From: Limnobacter litoralis
Lineage (GTDB): Bacteria > Pseudomonadota > Gammaproteobacteria > Burkholderiales > Burkholderiaceae_B
Length of the DNA: 64,000 bases
NCBI RefSeq assembly: GCF_030160455.1
Contig: NZ_BSOJ01000028.1
Coordinates: forward strand, 40,989-104,988
Reading direction: 5' to 3'
How positions within the stretch are numbered: the stretch's first letter is position 1; every line of letters starts with the position of its first letter. A model generated the notes under the pieces. That model ran no database searches. It saw only the letters and a program-made list of their open reading frames with translations, and had not been told where the DNA came from. Shown piece by piece: positions 19,339-27,763 of the stretch. Both the position numbers and the translations under genes were made by a program.

Positions 19339-20055
19339 CTATAGTTTGAGTAGCGATTGGGCGCGGATCACCCCGTCTTCAAGAATTCGCATTTCCACAC
19401 TGATCACCTTCTCACCCGGGGGAATGGCAAACATGCCGCTCACCCTTGAAAAACGCACCAGCTTGATCTTGAATTGTGGATCCTTCGCTTCCGACTTGTC
19501 TGGGTGAACTATGACATCCGTTTTGTCTTTGTTCAAGACTTTCACCAAGACCTGCACACCCAGATTGACTGCAGGACGCTGGCTACCCTGAATAACCAGT
19601 GCTTTGTAGCGGTATTGACCCGGGATGGTGTCCTTGTTGACTTGAAGGCGCTTCAGCGAGATTGCACCCTGCATGCTTCCGGGGATAAAGCCTTCGAAAA
19701 ACGCAAGGTCTTCCTTGAGTTTGGCGTTCTCAGCCTCAAGGTTGTTGATCAGCAATGTGAGCTTTGCGTTGGCGTCTTTGTCCAGCTTCGCCAGTTCTCG
19801 CGTTCGATCGGTTTCTTCGCGCAGTTGCCCTGCCTCTGATTCAACCTTTTGAAGGCGCTCATGCAGGCTGGACAGTTCGCTTGTTGAAAAAAGACGTCGC
19901 ACGGGGTTGGTTTCTGGACCCAGCAGCCCGTAAATACCAATGAGTACCAAAATCAACAGGCCGCTTGCCAGGCCGGCCAGGTAGGACACCCATTTTGCAC
20001 GCTTGATCTCGGGCAAAAAGGTGCGCGTCATGTTTTTCAGTCGTCTGCCAGTCAT
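19339..20055 (-). CDS. Single-pass membrane protein with coiled coil (DUF6776-like)
   Basis: The 238-residue protein has a basic N-terminus, one membrane segment (about residues 24-45), a coiled coil rich in Glu, Leu and Lys (about 60-120) and a beta-rich C-terminal domain (about 125-238). This topology places the domain in the periplasm and matches the DUF6776 family found upstream of bactofilin genes. Function is unknown; a link between the bactofilin scaffold and the envelope is an inference from gene order. The stop codon is immediately followed by the bactofilin GTG. Confidence 0.8.
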   Translation of the reverse strand: MTGRRLKNMTRTFLPEIKRAKWVSYLAGLASGLLILVLIGIYGLLGPETNPVRRLFSTSELSSLHERLQKVESEAGQLREETDRTRELAKLDKDANAKLTLLINNLEAENAKLKEDLAFFEGFIPGSMQGAISLKRLQVNKDTIPGQYRYKALVIQGSQRPAVNLGVQVLVKVLNKDKTDVIVHPDKSEAKDPQFKIKLVRFSRVSGMFAIPPGEKVISVEMRILEDGVIRAQSLLKL

Positions 20056-20072
20056 CCGCTTGTGCGCTTTGC

Positions 20073-21116
20073 TTAAGGTGCCAGCGGAAGCTGCTCTAGA
20101 CCCATGTGCTCGGGCAGATCAAACAACAAATTCATGGCCTGAACAGCCTGACCGGATGCGCCCTTGACCAAGTTGTCAATGACCACGAGAATCACCGCGG
20201 TGTCACGGCCTTGCGGCTGGTGAACGGCAATTCGAGCGTAATTTGAGCCGCGTACCGATTTGGTCTCGGGCAAAGATCCTTTCGGCATCACATCGATGAA
20301 ATACTCATTGTTGTAATGCTGCTCGTACAGGGCTTGCAAGTCGATGGATTTGCCTTTGTCGTTGAGTTTGACGTAGATCGTGGCCAGAATGCCCCGAACC
20401 ATCGGCACCAGATGTGGTGTGAAGGTCAACTGCACGGGGCGTCCCGACATGGCCCTTAGGCCTTGCTCAATTTCCGGCAGGTGTCGATGACCAGACACGC
20501 CATACGCTTTGAAACTTTCGCTGGCCTCTGAGAAAAGAGAGCCCACGGTGGCCTTGCGGCCTGCGCCTGACACACCCGATTTGCAGTCGGCGATGATGTT
20601 TTGTTCGTCGATAAGCGCTTCGTCTTGCGTCAACAGGGGCTTTAATCCAAGTTGGACGGAAGTGGGGTAGCACCCGGCCAGCCCAATTAGACGGGCATTC
20701 TTCATTTTCTCGCGAGTGGCCTCCACCAAACCATACTGAGCCTGCTTCAACAGCTCGGGCTCGCTGTGTGGCATGCCATACCACTTGGCAAATTCCTCGG
20801 TGTTTTGAAGCCGAAAGTCAGCGCCCAGATCAATCACGCGAATGCCGTGTTGCACGAGTTCAGCCGCTTGAGCCATGGCTACGCCATGTGGCGTGGCAAA
20901 AAACACCACATCGCAGGCTTTCAATGACTCCAATGTGGGTTCGGTGAAACGGATGTTTACCTTTTTTCGCAGGGCAGGAAACATGTCAGACACGGGCTGA
21001 TCGACTTCTGCCCGGGATGTGATTGCCTTGAGTTCCACTTGAGGGTGTAGGGCCAGTAGCCTGAGTAATTCGGAACCCGTGTATCCAGTTCCTCCAACAA
21101 TACCCACCTTGATCAT
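20073..21116 (-). CDS. argC: N-acetyl-gamma-glutamyl-phosphate reductase
   Basis: ArgC reduces N-acetylglutamyl phosphate with NADPH in arginine synthesis. The 347-residue protein has the Rossmann motif [14 protein letters not shown] near residue 9, the catalytic cysteine in [12 protein letters not shown] near 148 and the [11 protein letters not shown] region near 210. It is far from the argDFG cluster at 45-48 kb, so the pathway is split. It follows the rpsI terminator at a short distance and reads into the DUF6776 and bactofilin genes. Confidence 0.97.
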   Translation of the reverse strand: MIKVGIVGGTGYTGSELLRLLALHPQVELKAITSRAEVDQPVSDMFPALRKKVNIRFTEPTLESLKACDVVFFATPHGVAMAQAAELVQHGIRVIDLGADFRLQNTEEFAKWYGMPHSEPELLKQAQYGLVEATREKMKNARLIGLAGCYPTSVQLGLKPLLTQDEALIDEQNIIADCKSGVSGAGRKATVGSLFSEASESFKAYGVSGHRHLPEIEQGLRAMSGRPVQLTFTPHLVPMVRGILATIYVKLNDKGKSIDLQALYEQHYNNEYFIDVMPKGSLPETKSVRGSNYARIAVHQPQGRDTAVILVVIDNLVKGASGQAVQAMNLLFDLPEHMGLEQLPLAP

Positions 21117-21148
21117 TGCGTGTCCTCTTTCGTGCCTTGTATCAATAA

Positions 21149-21176
21149 AAAAAGCCGCATCGAAATGCGGCTTTTG
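21149..21176 (-). terminator. Intrinsic terminator after rplM-rpsI
   Basis: The stem AAAAGCCGCAT / ATGCGGCTTTT with loop CGAA is followed on the minus strand by a run of T. It lies 60 bases beyond the rpsI stop and just upstream of argC. Confidence 0.9.
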
Positions 21177-21235
21177 ATTGTAACCCAGCAGGGAGGGTTG
21201 CTGGGGTGTCTTCTGCAGTGTTGCAGAAGTGCGAA

Positions 21236-21628
21236 TTAACGCTTGGAGAACTGCTTCCGGCGACGCGCTTTGCGAAGACCGACTTTCTTACGTTCAACTT
21301 CACGTGCATCGCGAGTGACCAGACCTGCTTTGGACAGGGTTGGCTTCAGTTCAGCGTCGAAGTCGATCAGTGCGCGGGTAAGGCCGTGGCGAACTGCACC
21401 AGCCTGACCTGTTTCACCGCCACCACGGACGTTGACTTTGATGTCGAAAGTTTCCTGGTTCTCGGTGAGAACCAGCGGCTGACGAGCAACCATTTGACCA
21501 GTTTCGCGGGCGAAGTACTCAGTGAGTGGCTTGCCGTTCACGATGAACTGACCTGTACCTTTTTTGATAAAGACCCGTGCCACAGAGCTCTTGCGGCGAC
21601 CGGTTCCGTAATTGTATTCACCAATCAT
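21236..21628 (-). CDS. rpsI: 30S ribosomal protein S9
   Basis: The 130-residue protein has all S9 features: [13 protein letters not shown] near residue 9, the NGKPLTEYF segment and the basic C-terminal tail ending in KQFSKR, whose last residues reach the ribosomal P site. It follows rplM by 8 bases in the usual L13-S9 operon. Confidence 0.99.
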   Translation of the reverse strand: MIGEYNYGTGRRKSSVARVFIKKGTGQFIVNGKPLTEYFARETGQMVARQPLVLTENQETFDIKVNVRGGGETGQAGAVRHGLTRALIDFDAELKPTLSKAGLVTRDAREVERKKVGLRKARRRKQFSKR

Positions 21629-21636
21629 GCTGGACC

Positions 21637-22065
21637 TCAGATTTCAAGTGGCTTGGGTTGTTGGGCTGCATGCGGATGATCAGCGTCAGCGTAAACCTTC
21701 AGCTTTTTGATCATTGCGTAGCCCAATGGACCTTTCGGCAACATGCCTTTGACGGCTTTCTCAAGCGCACGGCCTGGAAAACGCTCTTGCATTTTGTCGA
21801 AGTTTGTTTCGTAAATACCACCTGGGTAACCTGAGTGGCGATAGTACTTTTTGTTCAGGCCTTTGGTGCCTGTCACGCGAATCTTGCCTGCGTTGACAAC
21901 AACGATGAAATCGCCGGTGTCGACGTGGGGTGTAAATTCAGGTTTGTGCTTTCCGCGCAGACGACGTGCAACTTCACTGGCTACCCGTCCGAGAACCTTG
22001 TTCTCTGCGTCGATCACAAACCAATCACGCTGAACCTCATGAGGTTTCGCTGAAAAGGTTGGCAT
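21637..22065 (-). CDS. rplM: 50S ribosomal protein L13
   Basis: The 142-residue protein starts [21 protein letters not shown] and contains the L13 signature ([21 protein letters not shown]) near residue 105. It is the first gene of the L13-S9 operon. Its likely promoter lies at 22181-22189, leaving a leader of about 110 bases that contains a small TTGGGT/ACCCAA hairpin; L13 represses its own leader in E. coli, so autoregulation here is plausible but not shown. Confidence 0.99.
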   Translation of the reverse strand: MPTFSAKPHEVQRDWFVIDAENKVLGRVASEVARRLRGKHKPEFTPHVDTGDFIVVVNAGKIRVTGTKGLNKKYYRHSGYPGGIYETNFDKMQERFPGRALEKAVKGMLPKGPLGYAMIKKLKVYADADHPHAAQQPKPLEI

Positions 22066-22180
22066 AGTAAATTCCTAATTAGGTTTGAGCTTGAAAATAT
22101 TCACCTGTACCGCTTCTTATCTTTTGCGTTGGGTGCAACCCAAGGCAAATCGTGAAGGCTCTCCCGACAGGTAACTTTCT

Positions 22181-22189
22181 ATTTTAGCA
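22181..22189 (-). promoter_or_regulatory. Extended -10 promoter of rplM-rpsI
   Basis: On the minus strand TGCTAAAAT fits an extended -10 element (TGnTATAAT) about 115 bases before the rplM start. A clear -35 hexamer is missing, which extended -10 promoters can tolerate. It lies just beyond the terminator at 22220-22257. Confidence 0.5.
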
Positions 22190-22219
22190 AAGAATTTTGG
22201 TTTGCGTTACACTTTTGCG

Positions 22220-22257
22220 AAAAAAAAACCCGAGCAAATCGAAATCTGCTCGGGTTT
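22220..22257 (-). terminator. Strong orphan terminator
   Basis: An 11-bp stem AAACCCGAGCA / TGCTCGGGTTT is followed on the minus strand by nine T. No annotated gene ends before it; the nearest upstream DNA is the noncoding gap up to 22607. On the plus strand the T run is short, so minus is its likely direction. Confidence 0.85.
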
Positions 22258-22437
22258 AATCCACACCAAAGGAGGAGGGTGGAGGAGACAATCTTGCGCG
22301 TTGCGGAAAACAATCCGGATTGAGCTGACTATTGGCCTTTCGGTTGTTGCATCGTTTCGCGACCACAACTGAAGTTTATTTGCTTTTCTTGTGCACCGCA
22401 AGGTAAGAAGTGCAAAGTTGTGTAAAGTACGCGACAT
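22220..22437 (-). ncRNA. Candidate small RNA with anti-Shine-Dalgarno motifs
   Basis: On the minus strand this gap ends in a strong intrinsic terminator although no gene precedes it, which implies a noncoding transcript. Just before the terminator lies a C-rich segment (complement of 22271-22287) reading CUCCUCC-ACC-CUCCUCC, partly in the loop of a small UCCAC/GUGGA hairpin. Further 5' there is a GUUGU/ACAAC stem-loop and a 12-base palindrome CAATCCGGATTG (22311-22322). CUCCUCC loops next to a terminator are known in alphaproteobacterial sRNAs (CcsR and cuckoo families). The 5' end near 22437 is a guess, since no clear promoter could be assigned. Confidence 0.4.
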
Positions 22438-22500
22438 CTGTGGTTTCTACTTATTTTTAAAATAATTTATTTAAAATCAATAGGTTAAATTATTTTTATA

Positions 22501-22518
22501 TAACTGAACGGTCAGTTA
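22501..22518. promoter_or_regulatory. TetR-type operator palindrome
   Basis: The sequence TAACTGAACGGTCAGTTA has 7-base arms (TAACTGA / TCAGTTA) around ACGG. It closely resembles operators of TetR-family repressors, which often contain the half-site core GACCG or CGGTC. It lies in very AT-rich DNA about 90 bases before the osmC-like gene and upstream of the candidate sRNA on the other strand, next to a TATAAA on that strand. No tetR gene lies in the window. Confidence 0.5.
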
Positions 22519-22607
22519 AATAGGAAAATAAAATTTTCTTATCATCGCTATAAGTTTTTTGTGCTTTGCACAATGCTGAAAATGTTGCTTTTTAAAGAGG
22601 ATTTTTA

Positions 22608-23069
22608 ATGGAAGCAGTGGTTAGTTGGTCCGGTCTGCCCGGCATGAGTTTTGTGGCCACCACCGGCAGTGGCCATCTGGTTTGTATGGATGGTGCCCCT
22701 GATGGTGGCGGGCAAAACCTGGCCCCGAGACCGATGGAACTGGTGTTGGCTGGCACTGGGGCTTGCACCGCCTATGACGTTGTCTTGATTCTTAGAAAGA
22801 GTGGACAAGACATTCGAAATTGTCAGGTGTCGATGAAGGCCGAGCGCGCCGAGGCTGCGCCCAAGGTGTTCACCCGGATTGTTTTTCATTTCGTGGTGAC
22901 GGGTCGTTCACTGAAGCCCAATCTCGTAGACAGGGCCATTAAGCTGTCTCATGAAAAGTACTGCTCGGCCTCTGCCATGTTGGGAAAGACGGCTGAACTT
23001 GTCTTTACCCATGAAATTGTTGAGGATCTGGATGGGACCGTGCTTGCCTCAAGCGGTGAGAGCGATTAA
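22608..23069 (+). CDS. OsmC-family protein (YhfA-like)
   Basis: The 153-residue protein has the OsmC fold with the two redox cysteines of the family, in GTGACTAYDVVLILRK near residue 52 and in KYCSASAMLGKTAEL near 122. OsmC/Ohr proteins reduce peroxides; the YhfA branch has no settled function. The ATG follows AGAGG at a good distance. The gene is alone behind an AT-rich region with a TetR-like operator and overlaps the convergent coq7 by 4 bases. Confidence 0.9.
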   Translation: MEAVVSWSGLPGMSFVATTGSGHLVCMDGAPDGGGQNLAPRPMELVLAGTGACTAYDVVLILRKSGQDIRNCQVSMKAERAEAAPKVFTRIVFHFVVTGRSLKPNLVDRAIKLSHEKYCSASAMLGKTAELVFTHEIVEDLDGTVLASSGESD

Positions 23070-23713
23070 ATCTTGTCTGCCAGGGTGGTCATGACCTTCG
23101 ACATGGCCCGCATGGCAAGCTTGATCGGCAGCGGTAAATCCTGCCCGCCGTGATCTCGGGCGGTTTGGCCGTGCTCAATTTCGTCTTGTTTCATTTGTTC
23201 GACAATTGCACGACTGGCCCGATCCTCTTCGGGCAGTCTCTTCAGGTGACTGTCCAAATGCTGCTCTACTTGCTTTTCTGTCTCGGCCATGAAGCCGAGG
23301 CTGACCGCTTCGCCCATCTGCCCAGCCACCAGACCCAACGCGAAGGCGCCGCCATACCAAAGCGGGTTCAGCAGGCTGGGGCGGCCGCCGAGTGCTTTCA
23401 GTCTCTCCTGTGTCCAAGCCAAGTGGTCATTTTCCTCTTGAGCGGCCAGTTTGAATAAAGTCTTCTTTTCAGGGTCGTTGGTGCTCATGGCCTGGGCTTG
23501 GTAAAGTGCCTGTGCACAAATTTCACCCACGTGGTTGACTCTCATCATGCCAATGATGCTGCGTTTCGTGCCCTCGTCAAAAACCGTGTCGTTCGTGCCG
23601 AGGCAGTCAGCGGGGGATTGTCTTTGAGCCGTAGCGGGTGCAGCCAAAATTTTGAGCGCGCGGTCCGCCTCACTGATGAAACTGTCCAAGGTAGGGGGGA
23701 AGGGTTTCCTCAT
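23066..23713 (-). CDS. coq7: Demethoxyubiquinone hydroxylase Coq7
   Basis: Coq7 hydroxylates demethoxyubiquinol in ubiquinone synthesis using a carboxylate-bridged di-iron centre. The 215-residue protein has the ligands in NHVGEICAQ near residue 60, EENDHLAW near 93, ETEKQVEQHL near 144 and DEIEHGQTARDHG near 180. Four alpha helices form the core; there is a hydrophobic patch (GGAFALGLVAGQMGEAVSLGFMA) for membrane contact. Coq7 replaces UbiF in many betaproteobacteria and shows an aerobic ubiquinone pathway. Confidence 0.95.
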   Translation of the reverse strand: MRKPFPPTLDSFISEADRALKILAAPATAQRQSPADCLGTNDTVFDEGTKRSIIGMMRVNHVGEICAQALYQAQAMSTNDPEKKTLFKLAAQEENDHLAWTQERLKALGGRPSLLNPLWYGGAFALGLVAGQMGEAVSLGFMAETEKQVEQHLDSHLKRLPEEDRASRAIVEQMKQDEIEHGQTARDHGGQDLPLPIKLAMRAMSKVMTTLADKI

Positions 23714-23878
23714 GCTGCTTAATCCTAAGGACGATTTTCTGAATCAACACTGTATTTTATCAAAGACAGTCTGTAAAATCCCGCTCAACGCGCAACGATT
23801 CATAACGTCCCCGTGTTGTCTGTATTCACCGGTCGGTGTCTTGGGCTGCATGTTGGCGTTTTTACACAGAGCCTCAAC

Positions 23879-25219
23879 ATGACCAAGAAAAAGCTGTTCA
23901 TCAAAACCTTCGGCTGCCAGATGAATGAATACGACTCCGACAAAATGGCGGATGTGCTCGGTGCTTCCGAAGGGCTTGAAAGAACCGATTCCCCCGACGA
24001 TGCGGACGTTATCCTCTTCAATACATGCTCGGTCCGTGAAAAAGCCCAGGAAAAGGTCTTCAGCGATCTGGGGCGGGTCAAGCACCTCAAAAAATCCAAT
24101 CCAAACCTGATTATTGGTGTGGGCGGTTGTGTAGCCAGCCAGGAAGGGCAGGCCATTGTTCAACGTGCACCCTATGTGGATGTGGTGTTTGGCCCTCAAA
24201 CCTTGCATCGTTTGCCGCAACTGATCGAGAAAAAACGTTCCACCAACCGGGCGCAGGTTGACATTTCCTTTCCTGAAATCGAAAAGTTCGACAATTTGCC
24301 TGTTGCCAAGGTCACCCATGCCAGCGCATTTGTGTCCATCATGGAAGGTTGCAGTAAATACTGCAGTTTCTGTGTGGTCCCTTACACGCGCGGGGAAGAA
24401 ATTTCCCGTCCTTTTGAAGATGTGTTGACCGAGGTGGCCGATCTGGCGGACCAAGGCATCAAAGAAGTGAATCTGTTGGGTCAAAACGTCAATGCCTACC
24501 GCGGAAAAATGGGCGACAGCGCTGAAATTGCCGATTTTGCATTGTTGCTTGAATATGTCGCCGAAATTCCGGGCATTGAACGCATTCGCTTTACCACCTC
24601 GCACCCCAAAGAGTTTGGTCAAAGGTTGATAGACGTATACGCCAAATTGCCCAAGTTGGTCAGCCACCTGCACCTGCCGGTTCAGGCTGGCTCGGATCGT
24701 ATTCTTGCGGCGATGAAGCGTGGCTACACGGCGCTTGAATACAAGTCCATTATTCGCAAACTCCGCGCCATTCGTCCTGATTTGTCCATGTCGTCAGACT
24801 TCATCGTGGGCTTTCCGGGTGAAACCGAAGACGATTTCGAGAAAACCATGCAACTGATCGATCAGGTTGGGTTCGACACCTCGTTTTCTTTTGTGTACAG
24901 CCCGCGCCCCGGTACGCCAGCCGCCGATCTGGAGGACCTCGTGGATCAAAAAACCAAACTGGCTCGTTTGGCTCGACTCCAGAAAACCATTGAAGACCAT
25001 GCTGCTTCAATCAGTCGTTCCATGGTCGGCTCGGTTCAGCGCATTTTGGTTGAGGGGCCTTCGAAAAAGAACCCCGATGAATTGTCTGGTCGCACCGAAA
25101 ACAACCGGATGGTGAACTTTGTCGGCAATTCAAGGTTGATTGGTCAAATGATTGACGTCCGTGTGGTGGACGCTTTGGCGCATTCTCTTCGAGGTGAAGT
25201 CCTCACCGTTGACGCTTGA
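23879..25219 (+). CDS. miaB: tRNA-2-methylthio-N6-dimethylallyladenosine synthase
   Basis: MiaB is a radical-SAM enzyme that adds the methylthio group to i6A37, following MiaA. The 446-residue protein has the UPF0004 domain with cysteines in [25 protein letters not shown] and [11 protein letters not shown], then the radical-SAM motif [15 protein letters not shown] near residue 157, and a C-terminal TRAM domain. The ATG at 23879 matches the family N-terminus; an upstream ATG-like extension to 23813 has no homology. The usual downstream phoH and ybeY genes are absent here. Confidence 0.97.
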   Translation: MTKKKLFIKTFGCQMNEYDSDKMADVLGASEGLERTDSPDDADVILFNTCSVREKAQEKVFSDLGRVKHLKKSNPNLIIGVGGCVASQEGQAIVQRAPYVDVVFGPQTLHRLPQLIEKKRSTNRAQVDISFPEIEKFDNLPVAKVTHASAFVSIMEGCSKYCSFCVVPYTRGEEISRPFEDVLTEVADLADQGIKEVNLLGQNVNAYRGKMGDSAEIADFALLLEYVAEIPGIERIRFTTSHPKEFGQRLIDVYAKLPKLVSHLHLPVQAGSDRILAAMKRGYTALEYKSIIRKLRAIRPDLSMSSDFIVGFPGETEDDFEKTMQLIDQVGFDTSFSFVYSPRPGTPAADLEDLVDQKTKLARLARLQKTIEDHAASISRSMVGSVQRILVEGPSKKNPDELSGRTENNRMVNFVGNSRLIGQMIDVRVVDALAHSLRGEVLTVDA

Positions 25220-25275
25220 GTGCTGTTAAATCAGGCCCTTTTTCGGGTATGCTTCAGGCATTATCGTAGAAAAAA

Positions 25276-25288
25276 GGTGACGGTCACC
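25276..25288. promoter_or_regulatory. Palindrome over the corC ribosome binding site
   Basis: GGTGAC-G-GTCACC is a perfect 6-1-6 palindrome that ends one base before the corC ATG and contains the likely ribosome binding site (AAGGTGA). It may be a protein operator or simply hinder ribosome access; with a 1-base centre it is a poor RNA hairpin. This is a visual observation only. Confidence 0.4.
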
Positions 25289-25289
25289 T

Positions 25290-26204
25290 ATGTCCGACCC
25301 GAGTCATTCGCAGTCCTCGCATCGCAAAGAGCGTGGGCTGCTTGAACGTCTTTCCTACCTTCTGCTTCGCGAGCCGGAGGACAGGGAACAGCTACTGGAA
25401 GTGCTTCAACATGCGCATGAGCGCAATCTGCTGGATGCCGACGCGCTCTCCATGATCGAAGGGGTTCTTCAGGTGGGGGAGCTGGCTGCCCGAGACATCA
25501 TGATCCCTCGTGCCCAGATGGACCTCATCGACATCGAGGACGATCTTCATCAAATCGTGACCTTCGCGGTCGAGAAGGCCCATTCCCGTTTCCCGGTTTA
25601 CGAGGGTTCCCGCGACAACGTCATTGGTGTCTTGTTGGCGAAAGATCTATTGCAGGGTCAGCTTCAGGATGAGGTCGATCTGCGTGACATGTTGCGTCCG
25701 GCTGTGTTCATTCCTGAAAGTAAACGGCTGAACGTGCTGTTGCGCGATTTCAGACTGAACCGCAACCACATTGCCCTCGTTGTGGATGAGTTCGGTGGTG
25801 TAGCGGGCCTGGTGACCATTGAGGACGTACTCGAGCAAATCGTAGGCGACATTGAGGATGAATACGATTTTGACGAAGAAGCCGGCAATATCGTGAGTCT
25901 TGAAGGCAATGAGGTCGGTGTCTATCGTGTGCGTGCCGTCACTGAAATTGAGCAGTTCAACGAAGTCTTTGGCACCGAGTTTTCCGATGAACAATCCGAC
26001 ACCATTGGTGGCTTGATTGCGGATCATCTTGGTCGAGTCCCCAGACGTGGCGAAGTGATTGTCATGCCACCCATCCGATTTGAAGTGATGCGAGTCGATG
26101 CCCGGCAGTTGCATGTTGTAAAAGTGCAGCGCATCGATCCAGATCGCCCCACCGATTCGCCCAGCACTTTTGATTCAACCGCCTCCAGCAGCAACTCACA
26201 GTGA
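25290..26204 (+). CDS. corC: CorC/HlyC-type CBS-domain protein
   Basis: The 304-residue protein has two CBS domains (about 75-195; RDIMIPRAQMDLIDI and RFPVYEGSRDNVIGVLLAKDLL are typical) followed by a CorC_HlyC domain (about 210-290). It lacks membrane segments, as in CorC, which is linked to magnesium and cobalt efflux. DEFGGVAGLVTIEDVLEQIVGDIEDEYD is a strong family mark. It overlaps lnt as GTGA, the same order as in E. coli (ybeX-lnt). Confidence 0.94.
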   Translation: MSDPSHSQSSHRKERGLLERLSYLLLREPEDREQLLEVLQHAHERNLLDADALSMIEGVLQVGELAARDIMIPRAQMDLIDIEDDLHQIVTFAVEKAHSRFPVYEGSRDNVIGVLLAKDLLQGQLQDEVDLRDMLRPAVFIPESKRLNVLLRDFRLNRNHIALVVDEFGGVAGLVTIEDVLEQIVGDIEDEYDFDEEAGNIVSLEGNEVGVYRVRAVTEIEQFNEVFGTEFSDEQSDTIGGLIADHLGRVPRRGEVIVMPPIRFEVMRVDARQLHVVKVQRIDPDRPTDSPSTFDSTASSSNSQ

Positions 26205-27757
26205 TCTTTGTGTTCTTCTCCGGCCTTCTGGCGGGCGCTCCCTGGGTGGCGTCGTTTGCGCCGTTCGGTTTGTGGTGGCTTGGGCTACTGCAACTCGTGC
26301 TGCTGGGTTTGTACGTCAGTGGGCCATTTGCGGCTAAGCCACTGAAGTCTTTTGTATTGGGGCTGGGTTTCGGTTTCGGGGCCTTCGTCATTGGGGTGTC
26401 GTGGCTTTACATCAGCCTGCACACCTATGGCGGACTGCCCGCTGCTCTGGCAGGGCTGTCCGTGGCTGCGTTTTCCCTGTATCTGGCCCTGTTCGGCGCG
26501 TTTGCTTGTGCTGTAACGGCAGCAACTGCGCCGGTGTGGTCGCGTTATCCTGCTTTGTTGCCTTGGTGGTGGGCAGCCCTCTGGACATTTTTCAGCTGGT
26601 TCCGGGCCACCTTGTTCACCGGTTTCTCCTGGCTCAATCTGGGGGATTCTCTGGTGGATTCGCCGTTCTCAGGCGCGCTTGCCTGGTTCGGCAATTATGG
26701 TTTGTTGTTTTTCTTGCTGGGGGCCGTGTTTGCGGTTTGGGTCGGAATACAAAAAAAGCGCATTCTCGTTTGGGTCCCAGGTCTGGCCGTACTCGCCGCG
26801 CTGGCAGGGCAGACCTTGGTTCCCCTGAATATTCAATCGACCGCGCCCATCACGGTGGTGGGCGTGCAGACCAATGTGGACCAAAGTATCAAGTTTGATC
26901 CTGACCTCATCAGTCAAAACATGGCTTCGGTGTTTGAATTGGGTGATGCTGCTCGGCGACAGGTGCCGCAAGGTGGCCTGCTGATCTTTCCAGAGACGGT
27001 TGACCCGCTGATTTGGTCGGACACGCCACCCGAGTGGCAAACCAGATTTCATGATTACGCCAGTGACGGTAGAAAGGTGGTCATGGGCGCTGCACTTCAG
27101 GAAGGCCATGATTTTTACAACTCGATCGTCCTGTTTGACGGAACCGAGTCCAGGCTCGATCTCGAGGCGCCCAACGTTCGGCATGACAAAAGGCATTTGG
27201 TGCCCTTCGGTGAGTTCATTCCTTTTGGGTTTCACTGGTTTGTGAGAATGCTGAACATGCCCATGGGCGAATTTGCATCGGGCAAAGGTGCCATGGTGCC
27301 ATTCGATGTGGGTGGCGGCAATCGCATGGCCTCGTCAGTGTGCTACGAGGACACTTTTGGTGGCGAGTTCGCAAATTTGCTGGCCAATGCGACAGTTGAG
27401 CCAACCGTGCTCTTGAATTTGAGCAATCTGGCCTGGTTTGGACAATCGTGGGCGCTGGAGCAGCACGCCCAGATGGGCCGCGCCCGTGCCGCAGAACATC
27501 GCAAGCCCGAGGTCAGAGTGACCAACACCGGCTTGTCTGGTCTGGTGGACGAATATGGGCAATGGATTCAGAAGGTGCCTCCAGGTGTCAAAGCCACGTG
27601 GAAGGCCCAATTTGTCGGTAAAAAAGGGCTGACGCCTTTTGCTCGAACCGGGCCCCTGTTGTGGTATTTCATCTGGATTGGCCTGCTTGTTGCTTTTGCG
27701 CTGTCAGCCTTGCGCTTACGGGCTTACAATAGGCACATTGTGTCATCCACCAATTAA
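26201..27757 (+). CDS. lnt: Apolipoprotein N-acyltransferase
   Basis: Lnt adds the third acyl chain to lipoproteins in the inner membrane. The 518-residue protein has several N-terminal membrane helices, a periplasmic nitrilase domain (about 215-480) with the triad Glu in FPETVDP, Lys in [13 protein letters not shown] and Cys in SSVCYEDTF, and a last helix near the C-terminus. It starts with GTG at 26201, overlapping the corC stop. The lipoprotein at 3-4.5 kb is one possible substrate. Confidence 0.96.
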   Translation: MIFVFFSGLLAGAPWVASFAPFGLWWLGLLQLVLLGLYVSGPFAAKPLKSFVLGLGFGFGAFVIGVSWLYISLHTYGGLPAALAGLSVAAFSLYLALFGAFACAVTAATAPVWSRYPALLPWWWAALWTFFSWFRATLFTGFSWLNLGDSLVDSPFSGALAWFGNYGLLFFLLGAVFAVWVGIQKKRILVWVPGLAVLAALAGQTLVPLNIQSTAPITVVGVQTNVDQSIKFDPDLISQNMASVFELGDAARRQVPQGGLLIFPETVDPLIWSDTPPEWQTRFHDYASDGRKVVMGAALQEGHDFYNSIVLFDGTESRLDLEAPNVRHDKRHLVPFGEFIPFGFHWFVRMLNMPMGEFASGKGAMVPFDVGGGNRMASSVCYEDTFGGEFANLLANATVEPTVLLNLSNLAWFGQSWALEQHAQMGRARAAEHRKPEVRVTNTGLSGLVDEYGQWIQKVPPGVKATWKAQFVGKKGLTPFARTGPLLWYFIWIGLLVAFALSALRLRAYNRHIVSSTN

Positions 27758-27763
27758 TACGCT

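Noticed and set aside
22271..22287. GGAGGAGGGTGGAGGAG on the plus strand as a ribosome binding site
   Set aside because: No start codon with a plausible gene follows on the plus strand, so it is more likely the complement of the anti-Shine-Dalgarno motif.
22207..22437. Open frame of 76 codons on the minus strand in the rplM-osmC gap
   Set aside because: It has no ribosome binding site, resembles no protein and runs through a strong terminator hairpin into its T run, so noncoding RNA is the better reading.
23744..24673. Open frame of 309 codons on the minus strand
   Set aside because: It lies wholly opposite miaB and the miaB leader; miaB is a clear homologue on the plus strand, so this is a mirror frame.
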